Positions 1-5,575 of a DNA stretch of 6,577 bases are shown in pieces. Source of the DNA: Lachnospiraceae bacterium. GTDB lineage: Bacteria; Bacillota; Clostridia; Lachnospirales; Lachnospiraceae. Made by a program: the position numbers and the translations under genes. The number at the start of each line of letters is the position of its first letter. Position 1 is the first letter of the stretch. The notes under the pieces are model-generated. The model searched no databases. It saw only the letters and a list, made by a program, of their open reading frames with translations, and was not told the origin of the DNA. The stretch spans positions 1 through 6,577 of the forward strand of contig JAEEKC010000035.1 in NCBI GenBank assembly GCA_016282215.1, written 5' to 3'.

Positions 1-894
1 ATCGTCGGAAACGCTGCTTTGAAGAACCAGACGGAGCAGCAGATGCAGCGGTCCATCGATTCGATCAGAGAAGCCTGCGTGCAATTTTTGATCAAATGGC
101 TCTATGATACCTACGGTCTGCGTCGCCGCAGCGATCATGCGGTGTATGATGATGTGAGTTCTTCGCAGATAAATGCGACTGGGCAGTCAGATAACGCAGC
201 GATGATGCTGCAGACGGGCGGATCGTCAGGCAGTTACATGGAAGCCACGTATTATCATGAAGAGTTTGAGTTTGCGGCTTTTTCTTCGAAGGGACAGGTC
301 GTGACCGAGGATGGACGGACCATCGATTTTAACTTAGAGCTTTCCATGACAAGGCGGTTCATGGAATATGCGGGGATATCGCAGACGCTGCAGCCTTTGC
401 AGATGACGGACCCGCTGGTGATCAATATCGATGCGCCCATTGCGCAGGTTTCCGATCAGAAGTTTACCTTTGATATTGATGCTGACGGGATCCTGGATCA
501 GGTTTCCATGCCCACAGCCGGCAGCGGTTTTCTGGCGCTGGATAAAAACGGTGACGGGAAGATCGGCGACGGTACGGAACTGTTTGGAACGAAGAGCGGG
601 GACGGTTTTGCAGATCTGGCTGAGTATGACGCAGACGGCAACGGCTGGATCGATGAGAATGATGAGATCTTCGAAAAACTGCTCGTCTGGTGTAAGGATG
701 CAGACGGCACGGATCAGCTCTATACGCTGAAGGAGTCGGGTGTGGGCGCCATCTGCCTGCAAAGCGCACCCACCGGGTTTACGATGCAGTCACATCAGGA
801 CTTTTCCGTCAATGCCAGGATCCGTTCTACCGGGATTTTCTTATATGAAAACGGCGGCGCAGGGACGATCCAGCAGGTGGATTTTGCTGGATGA
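1..894 (+). CDS. EF-hand-like calcium-binding protein, C-terminal part (5' partial)
   Basis: The frame is open from base 1, and the first possible start (TTG at 19) has no ribosome binding site, so the true start probably lies upstream; 297 residues are visible. Counting from base 1, residues 158-163 read DIDADG. A calcium-loop-like DKNGDGKIGDGTE follows at 181-193, DADGNGWIDEND at 210-221 and DADGTDQ at 233-239. The Asp/Asn spacing in the second and third motifs is that of EF-hand or dockerin-like loops, although the acidic residue closing the 181-193 loop sits one position late. The C-terminus (RSTGIFLYENG, then GTIQQVD, about 275-294) matches the usual ending of an uncharacterised EF-hand family common in Clostridia, as I recall it. 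Its function is unknown; calcium binding is inferred. Any export signal would be in the missing N-terminus. A strong terminator follows 50 bases after the stop. Confidence 0.8.
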   Translation: MVGNAALKNQTEQQMQRSIDSIREACVQFLIKWLYDTYGLRRRSDHAVYDDVSSSQINATGQSDNAAMMLQTGGSSGSYMEATYYHEEFEFAAFSSKGQVVTEDGRTIDFNLELSMTRRFMEYAGISQTLQPLQMTDPLVINIDAPIAQVSDQKFTFDIDADGILDQVSMPTAGSGFLALDKNGDGKIGDGTELFGTKSGDGFADLAEYDADGNGWIDENDEIFEKLLVWCKDADGTDQLYTLKESGVGAICLQSAPTGFTMQSHQDFSVNARIRSTGIFLYENGGAGTIQQVDFAG

Positions 895-944
895 AACAAT
901 TATGACCGGCTGACAATACGATAGATCGAAATAAAGGATAAGAG

Positions 945-981
945 AAAAGCCATGACCGCAGTACGGGTTGTGGCTTTTTTT
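945..981 (+). terminator. Intrinsic terminator after the EF-hand gene
   Basis: AAAAGCCA (945-952) pairs with TGGCTTTT (971-978). Two G-U pairs and ACC/GGT extend the stem to 13 base pairs around an 8-base loop (958-965). A run of seven T (975-981) overlaps the 3' arm. This is a classic Rho-independent terminator, and it separates the EF-hand gene from the protease gene. Confidence 0.88.
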
Positions 982-1004
982 GTTGCAAAATCCTGTTGCA
1001 AAAT
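981..1004 (+). repeat. 11-bp tandem direct repeat upstream of the protease promoter
   Basis: TGTTGCAAAAT occurs at 981-991 and again exactly at 994-1004, a period of 13 bases. The pair lies directly after the terminator and about 50-75 bases upstream of the predicted transcription start of the clostripain gene, a usual place for an activator site. Looser versions (TGTTG followed by AAAA) recur at 1026, 1054 and 1080. A binding role is inference. Confidence 0.6.
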
Positions 1005-1019
1005 TTGACGGAATGTTTT

Positions 1020-1048
1020 CTTTTTTGTTGTGAAAATTGTGTTATAAT
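1020..1048 (+). promoter_or_regulatory. Extended -10 promoter for the clostripain gene
   Basis: A perfect TATAAT at 1043-1048 is preceded by TG one base upstream (1040-1041), giving an extended -10 element. At the normal spacing the -35 region is only a T-run (about 1020-1026) with poor match to TTGACA. The better TTGACG at 1005-1010 is 32 bases from the -10, too far to pair with it. The expected start is near 1055, giving a leader of about 120 bases before the ATG at 1174. Confidence 0.72.
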
Positions 1049-1086
1049 ACCTTTGTTGTGTCGAAAACATGAAACATGATGTTGAA

Positions 1087-1120
1087 AATTGCGGGAATTG
1101 CTATCTGCAATGGCGCAATT
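1087..1120 (+). other. Leader hairpin in the 5' UTR of the clostripain gene
   Basis: AATTGCG (1087-1093) pairs with CGCAATT (1114-1120). Inside a small 3x2 internal loop, ATTGC (1097-1101) pairs with GCAAT (1107-1111) around a 5-base loop. The structure sits in the predicted leader between promoter and start codon. No T-run follows, so it does not look like a terminator; it could affect mRNA stability or be a protein-binding site. No known riboswitch class was recognised. Confidence 0.5.
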
Positions 1121-1173
1121 CGTGTCATCAGATGGCGTCAATATACGAATGATCAAATAAGAGGAAGAAGCTT

Positions 1174-2880
1174 ATGAGCAAAGTCAAAATAATCATCATT
1201 GGGGTTGTCGTTGCGTTAGTTGTACTGTTTGGGATCATCATGCTGATTCCGGATGATGAAGAAGGATGGGATGATGAGGGGATCGCAACATCGGAGTATG
1301 ATTATGAAGATGAAGGCGACTATGGTGATGAAGCATACGATGAACCGAAGGAAGAGCAGTCGCAGCAGGATGCGCAGACACTCTCGGAATCGGATGAGGT
1401 AGAAGCGATCCCGGTAAATAGCGATGCGAAAAATGCGACGATCATGATCTATATGAACGGCTCTGACTTAGAGTCCTCCGGCGGCGAGGCAACGACTGAC
1501 CTGGGCGAGATGCTCTCATCCGGTATCGGAGATAAGGTCAATGTGGTCGTTCAGACCATGGGAACCAAGGACTGGCAGGGATATGATATTTCTTCGAAAA
1601 CCGCGCAGACCTACTGTGTGAAAAACGGAGAGTTGAAACTTGTCAGAGATGATTTAGGACAGCTGGACTGTACCTCGGAAAAGACGCTGTCTGAGTTCAT
1701 CGGTTACTGCAAACAGAATTACCCGGCTGAGCGATACATGTTCCTGTTCTGGGATCACGGCGGCGGACCGGTTTACGGCTACGGATATGATGAATGGGTG
1801 AAAAACGAGGACGCAAGCCTGACGATCGCCGAGATGGCGAAGGCTTTTTCGGAGCACAAGGATATCTATTTTGACATGATCGGGATGGACTGCTGCATCA
1901 TGGCAAGTCTGGAAACCTGCTATGCACTGGCGCCTTATTGCAAATATGCGCTCCTTTCCGAGGATTTTGAATCCGGCATGGGCTGGAGCTATACAAGATG
2001 GATGAAGTCCATCGAGGAGAATCCGGGTATCTCCACACCGCTGCTGGGAAAAACCATCATCGATGATATCATTCATGATAACGAAAGCAGTAAACAGGGG
2101 GATTCTGCCTGCATGGCACTTTTTAACATGTCCACCATTGAGAATCTGTTCACTGCCTGGAAGAATTATGCTTATAAAAACGAAGAAGCGCTTGGCGCGA
2201 AAAACTACAGTAAGAAACACAAGGCCAAAGGCAGGGACAACCGCGGATTCTGGGATCTTTGGGACTCTGATGAAAGTGATGTAACACTGGAGGACTACTA
2301 TATCAGTGATATTCTGGCGCTGGAAGAAAGTATCGATAAGGACAGCAACGAGGCAAAGAAACTGACCTCAACGCTGAAGGCGGCCATCACTTACTGGGGA
2401 CACACAAAGGATAAGGACGAGCTGACCGGCATGGCGATCACGCTGCCCTACGGCGATGATGAGTTCTACGATAAACTGACGGATGTCTATGCGGAGGTCG
2501 GGATCGATAAAGAATACATTAACTGGCTCGGTGGTTTTGTCAACAGCGAAGGCTATGATGATTACAACGATTACAGTTTCTTTGAAGAGTTGTGGAATGG
2601 CTGGGGAGATTATGAGGACGATTACGGCTGCAACTCCAGCAATGGCTCCTGTGAATACGCCTATGATTACGACAGCGGTGATTATTACGGTCATGGCAAT
2701 GAGGAGTATTCGGATAACTGGCTCTATGACTTTGAAGAAGATTTGTGGTACATGTATGAAGACGGTGTCCTTTACTTCTATGATGAAGAGACTGACACCA
2801 TGAGCTACTACGATGAAGAAACGGACGAGATCTATTATTATGACGATGCAGCCGATGACTGGCGGCTGATGGAGGAATAA
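1174..2880 (+). CDS. Clostripain-family (peptidase C11) cysteine protease, membrane-anchored
   Basis: A 568-residue protein. The ATG is preceded by GAGGA (1161-1165) at 8-base spacing. Residues 5-25 form one hydrophobic segment after a short basic start, with no lipobox and no clear cleavage site: a likely signal anchor placing the enzyme outside the membrane. Residues 27-80 are a highly acidic linker. The C11 domain begins near 88 (ATIMIYMNGSDLES). The catalytic His is H195 in WDHGGG, and the catalytic Cys is C241 in DCCIMAS; the 46-residue spacing equals that I recall for PmC11 (His133/Cys179). Known family members cleave after Arg or Lys and self-process between the two catalytic residues; K210 is a candidate site here. 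A basic stretch (KKHKAKGRDNR, 347-357) interrupts an otherwise acidic protein. The tail (about 460-568) is rich in Asp, Glu and Tyr and ends in a 10-residue repeat. The substrate is unknown. It is transcribed from its own promoter. Confidence 0.93.
   Translation: MSKVKIIIIGVVVALVVLFGIIMLIPDDEEGWDDEGIATSEYDYEDEGDYGDEAYDEPKEEQSQQDAQTLSESDEVEAIPVNSDAKNATIMIYMNGSDLESSGGEATTDLGEMLSSGIGDKVNVVVQTMGTKDWQGYDISSKTAQTYCVKNGELKLVRDDLGQLDCTSEKTLSEFIGYCKQNYPAERYMFLFWDHGGGPVYGYGYDEWVKNEDASLTIAEMAKAFSEHKDIYFDMIGMDCCIMASLETCYALAPYCKYALLSEDFESGMGWSYTRWMKSIEENPGISTPLLGKTIIDDIIHDNESSKQGDSACMALFNMSTIENLFTAWKNYAYKNEEALGAKNYSKKHKAKGRDNRGFWDLWDSDESDVTLEDYYISDILALEESIDKDSNEAKKLTSTLKAAITYWGHTKDKDELTGMAITLPYGDDEFYDKLTDVYAEVGIDKEYINWLGGFVNSEGYDDYNDYSFFEELWNGWGDYEDDYGCNSSNGSCEYAYDYDSGDYYGHGNEEYSDNWLYDFEEDLWYMYEDGVLYFYDEETDTMSYYDEETDEIYYYDDAADDWRLMEE
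2773..2862 (+). repeat. Coding tandem repeat in the protease tail (period 10 residues)
   Basis: Residues 534-563 of the protease fall into three 10-residue units: YFYDEETDTM, SYYDEETDEI and YYYDDAADDW. Each starts with two or three aromatic residues, followed by an acidic run. The DNA of the first two units is similar but not identical (TATGATGAAGAG versus TACGATGAAGAA), so this is an aged duplication or one kept by selection. The Tyr/Asp pattern suggests short beta strands or a calcium- or wall-binding surface, which is inference. Confidence 0.7.
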
Positions 2881-2906
2881 TACGGATCGCAGCGTAAAAA
2901 ACTCTC

Positions 2907-2935
2907 TTTACCGAACCGGATGGATACAGTATAAT
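2907..2935 (+). promoter_or_regulatory. Sigma-A-type promoter for the GH9-like gene
   Basis: The -35 TTTACC (2907-2912) and a perfect -10 TATAAT (2930-2935) are separated by exactly 17 bases. The expected start is around 2942. The sequence TGTGGGGGC follows at 2945-2953. The arrangement is nearly the same as that before ddl. No terminator is visible between the protease stop (2880) and this promoter, so some readthrough from upstream is possible. Confidence 0.75.
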
Positions 2936-2953
2936 CAGTAAAGATGTGGGGGC

Positions 2954-2960
2954 GGAAGGA
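2954..2960 (+). promoter_or_regulatory. Ribosome binding site that decides a GTG start
   Basis: GGAAGGA lies 10 bases before the GTG at 2971. The in-frame ATG at 2944 has no such site and would fall within about 2 bases of the predicted transcription start. The GTG is therefore the better start. Confidence 0.65.
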
Positions 2961-2970
2961 CGAGTCGTTT

Positions 2971-4308
2971 GTGAGAGACGGAAAGTGGATCAAAAGAATA
3001 ACCGGCAGTGCAAGCTGTCTTGCTTTGGTAGTTTTGTGCATGCTGAGTACGGGCGTGGCAAGAAAAAATGATGGCGAGATCAGCGACCGGGGCAGTGATA
3101 CAGAGACTGAGAGAGAAACGGGCGGAGCGGATCCGTCAGAAGAGGCATTATGGGAAGAAGGTCAGGCAGGCGGTCTGGAAGAGGTGACAGCCGGCCTGGC
3201 CTCTCATATTGTTGTGGACACGTTTGGTTACAATGCTGATGATGAGAAAACCGCTTATTTTTACGGCGGCAGTCCGGGCGCGGTTTTTTATGTGGTCCGG
3301 GAAGAGGATAAAAGCATTGCTTATGAAGGCACGCTGGAAAAAGCGGACGAGCAGGACATTGCCATAGAAAGACCGGCATCGGAGATCGCCTCAGGCGGGG
3401 ACATCTGCCAGGGGGATTTTACAGCCCTTGTCAAGCCGGGGACCTATTATATCCAGACACCGGTGATCGGACAGTCGGAATCCTTCAAGATCGCTGAAGA
3501 TCTGTACGGAGAGATCGCAGATTCCTACTACGCTAAGTGGAGGGAAGAAAGCGGCCTTTTTGACGGGGAAGCGGTTTTGACTGATGAAACGTTTGAAGAC
3601 GGCGTGGAGAGTCTGTTTTTGCTGTCCGTATGCGCCGGAATACATCCGATATTTTGGGAGAAATACAGGACGGACTTGATCGATGCGGCAGGCAGGCTCA
3701 CGGACAGTTTCCATGCGAAAAATGAGGAAGCAGATAGTGAAAACGATTCTTCTGGGGGAGACGGGGCATATATTGCTGCGATGGCGGAACTTGTAAATGT
3801 GCTGCGTAGTTATGATGAGCCGGAGGAGCTGATCGAGCAGTTTTCCGGGGAGGCGCTTACAGCGTACGAGGCGGTATCTGCGGGTGAGATTTCGAACGAA
3901 GGCAAAATTGCGCAGTCAGCCCTTCTGAAGCTGACCGGTGAGAGCAGATTCAAGGAGCCGGTGGAAGAATACCTGACAGGGAATGTAGATTGGGATGAAA
4001 AGAGTTTCCCGGTTATCTGGTGTTATCTGACAACGCCGAAGGTCACAGAGGTGGAAATCTGTGACCGCCTGATGGATGCCCTGTTACAAAGGACCGGCCG
4101 GATCGCAGATGGGGATGTGGTAAAAGCAAAAGAGCCTGACGGGGAAGCACTCTTTGATATGCAGCTTCTTTCGCTGGCGGATTATGTGATCGTCAGCCGG
4201 GAGTACCGGGAATGCTGCCGAAGGATCTACCGGGAGCAGATAGCGGAAAGCAAGACCTCAGCGATACAGGATGCGCAGATCGTTTTTTCGCTCTGTCATG
4301 AAGAATGA
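2971..4308 (+). CDS. Exported protein with cellulase-type N-terminal Ig-like domain; GH9-like but lacking catalytic motifs
   Basis: A 445-residue protein from GTG 2971 (454 if the ATG at 2944 were used). Residues 1-9 are basic (ending KWIKR) and 10-30 are hydrophobic (through LALVVLC to STGVA), followed by RKNDG: a signal peptide or anchor without a lipobox. Residues 31-75 are an acidic, Gly-rich linker. From about 79 to 175 the pattern (VVDTFGYNADDEKTAYFY, later GDFTALVKPGTYYI, then SFKIAEDLY) resembles the N-terminal Ig-like domain of GH9 cellulases (CelD_N type). The rest (about 180-445) looks mostly alpha-helical with a polar linker near 249-265. The GH9 DAGD motif and the late catalytic Glu motif are not seen, and the protein is shorter than active GH9 enzymes. 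It may bind glycans or wall polymers without hydrolysis. The domain call comes from pattern recall only and the function is unknown. It lies 112 bases upstream of ddl. Confidence 0.72.
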   Translation: MRDGKWIKRITGSASCLALVVLCMLSTGVARKNDGEISDRGSDTETERETGGADPSEEALWEEGQAGGLEEVTAGLASHIVVDTFGYNADDEKTAYFYGGSPGAVFYVVREEDKSIAYEGTLEKADEQDIAIERPASEIASGGDICQGDFTALVKPGTYYIQTPVIGQSESFKIAEDLYGEIADSYYAKWREESGLFDGEAVLTDETFEDGVESLFLLSVCAGIHPIFWEKYRTDLIDAAGRLTDSFHAKNEEADSENDSSGGDGAYIAAMAELVNVLRSYDEPEELIEQFSGEALTAYEAVSAGEISNEGKIAQSALLKLTGESRFKEPVEEYLTGNVDWDEKSFPVIWCYLTTPKVTEVEICDRLMDALLQRTGRIADGDVVKAKEPDGEALFDMQLLSLADYVIVSREYRECCRRIYREQIAESKTSAIQDAQIVFSLCHEE

Positions 4309-4345
4309 ATCGTAACAAAGAAAACAGCATATTTAGTGAAACCCC

Positions 4346-4374
4346 TTTACCACGTACGCTATATCAAGTATAAT
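4346..4374 (+). promoter_or_regulatory. Sigma-A-type promoter for ddl (and probably murF)
   Basis: The -35 TTTACC (4346-4351), a 17-base spacer and a perfect TATAAT (4369-4374) are followed by TGTGGGGGC at 4382-4390. The expected start is near 4381, giving a leader of about 40 bases. The -35, the -10 with its flanking bases (AGTATAATC) and the G-rich box match the promoter at 2907-2935, while the spacers differ. Confidence 0.75.
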
Positions 4375-4420
4375 CGGATAGTGTGGGGGCAATGCAAAGA
4401 AACACGATAAGGAGGCAAAT

Positions 4421-5458
4421 ATGAAGATCGTAGTTTTGGCAGGTGGAACAAGTACGGAAAGAGATGTGTCGCTGGTTACCGGCAAAATGGTATATCAGGC
4501 GCTTTTATCCAAGGGACATCAGGTGATTCTTCTGGATGCTTTTTTAGGATATGAGGCAGATGACTGGCAGGAGGTTTTTGCCAAGGATAAAAAATGGGAT
4601 GAGGAGATCAGTGCCATCGCTGAGCAGGATCCGGACCTGGATGAGATTCGGAAAAAGAGAAGCACCAGGGGCTTCTTCGGACCGCATGTGCTGGATATCT
4701 GCCAGATCTGTGATATCGTTTTCATGGCCCTGCACGGTGCCAACGGTGAGGACGGAAAAGTGCAGGCAACCCTGGATCTGTTTGAGGTTCCCTACACCGG
4801 CAGTAATCCGCTGGGCGCGGCTGTCAGCATGGATAAGGGCATTTCCAAGCAGCTCTTCAGGGAGCATGGTATCCCGACGCCGGCAGGCATTACGCTGAAA
4901 AAATCCGAGGCGGTGGACAAGGCAAAATTGCCTCCCTTCCCGGTGGTTGTCAAAGCCTGCAACAGCGGTTCGAGCGTAGGCGTTTATATCGTGCAGTCCG
5001 AAGCGGAATTTGATAAAGCGTTAGCGGATGCTTACCATTTTGATGATGAATGTGTCGTAGAACAGTATATCAAGGGAAGGGAATTTTCCATCGGCGTTTT
5101 GGACGGAAAGGCTTTGCCGGTGATCGAGATCGCACCGAAGGAAGGCTTCTACGATTATAAGAATAAATATCAGGCAGGCAGCACCGTTGAAACCTGTCCG
5201 GCGGAGCTTTCCGAGGAAAAAACGAAAGAAATGCAGCGTTACGCAGAGCAGGCATTTGAAGCGCTTCATATTGATTCCTATGCGAGAATGGATGCGATGA
5301 TGAACGAAAACGGAGATGTCTATCTGCTTGAGGCCAATACACTGCCCGGCATGACGCCCACATCGCTGCTGCCCCAGGAAGCAGCGGTCATCGGACTGGA
5401 TTTCCCGGATCTTTGCCAGAAGCTGATCGAGGTGTCTTTGGCAAAGCCCAGGGCGTAA
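4421..5458 (+). CDS. ddl: D-alanine--D-alanine ligase
   Basis: A 345-residue cytoplasmic ATP-grasp enzyme that joins two D-alanines for peptidoglycan stem peptides. The ATG has a strong AAGGAGG (4409-4415) 5 bases upstream. Motifs in order: AGGTSTERDVSL (7-18, substrate Glu13), HGANGEDG (105-112), VVVKACNSGSSVGV (175-188, ATP-binding Lys178), YDYKNKY (244-250, omega loop), ARMD (288-291) and EANTLPGMT (304-312). D291, E304 and N306 fit the metal ligands of E. coli DdlB (Asp257, Glu270, Asn272). Tyr250 aligns with DdlB Tyr216, which points to D-Ala rather than D-lactate as second substrate; VanA-type ligases lack this loop. Glu13 and His105 are about 44 residues further apart than in DdlB because of a charged insertion around 44-88. 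I recall similar insertions in Clostridia Ddl proteins. Murf follows after 117 bases without a visible terminator. Confidence 0.97.
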   Translation: MKIVVLAGGTSTERDVSLVTGKMVYQALLSKGHQVILLDAFLGYEADDWQEVFAKDKKWDEEISAIAEQDPDLDEIRKKRSTRGFFGPHVLDICQICDIVFMALHGANGEDGKVQATLDLFEVPYTGSNPLGAAVSMDKGISKQLFREHGIPTPAGITLKKSEAVDKAKLPPFPVVVKACNSGSSVGVYIVQSEAEFDKALADAYHFDDECVVEQYIKGREFSIGVLDGKALPVIEIAPKEGFYDYKNKYQAGSTVETCPAELSEEKTKEMQRYAEQAFEALHIDSYARMDAMMNENGDVYLLEANTLPGMTPTSLLPQEAAVIGLDFPDLCQKLIEVSLAKPRA

Positions 5459-5525
5459 GAAAAGACAGAGTGAAGGACTATTGATCAATTCACAGTGTAA
5501 CGACCGGTATGAAAATACTGAGCGA

Positions 5526-5564
5526 AGAATTACTGATGAATTCTAATAAACGAATGATTCATTC
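5526..5564 (+). repeat. Two short inverted repeats in the ddl-murF gap
   Basis: AGAATT (5526-5531) and AATTCT (5539-5544) form a 6-base inverted repeat around 7 bases. GAATGATTCATTC (5552-5564) is a 6-base inverted repeat around one T, ending just before the murF ribosome binding site. Both are AT-rich and short, so chance is possible. Neither has a T-run, so they do not look like terminators. No convincing promoter was seen in 5459-5575. Confidence 0.3.
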
Positions 5565-5575
5565 CAAGGAGAAGT

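Noticed and set aside
334..762. Long minus-strand frames opposite the EF-hand gene, and similar ones opposite the protease, ddl and murF.
   Set aside because: They are shadows of strong + strand genes with recognisable motifs. None has a recognisable domain.
1005..1010. TTGACG as the -35 of the protease promoter.
   Set aside because: It is 32 bases from the TATAAT at 1043, far outside the usual 16-18, and no other -10 fits it well.
2881..2943. Terminator after the protease gene.
   Set aside because: No stem followed by a T-run could be found in this 63-base gap; it holds only the promoter of the next gene.
4421..5458. Ddl as a vancomycin-resistance D-Ala--D-Lac ligase.
   Set aside because: The omega loop YDYKNKY with Tyr250 is that of D-Ala--D-Ala ligases, and no vanH, vanX or vanRS-like gene is nearby.
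5481..5513. Possible murF promoter with TTGATC at 5481 and TATGAA at 5508.
   Set aside because: The spacing of 21 bases is too long and the -10 is a poor match; readthrough from the ddl promoter is simpler.
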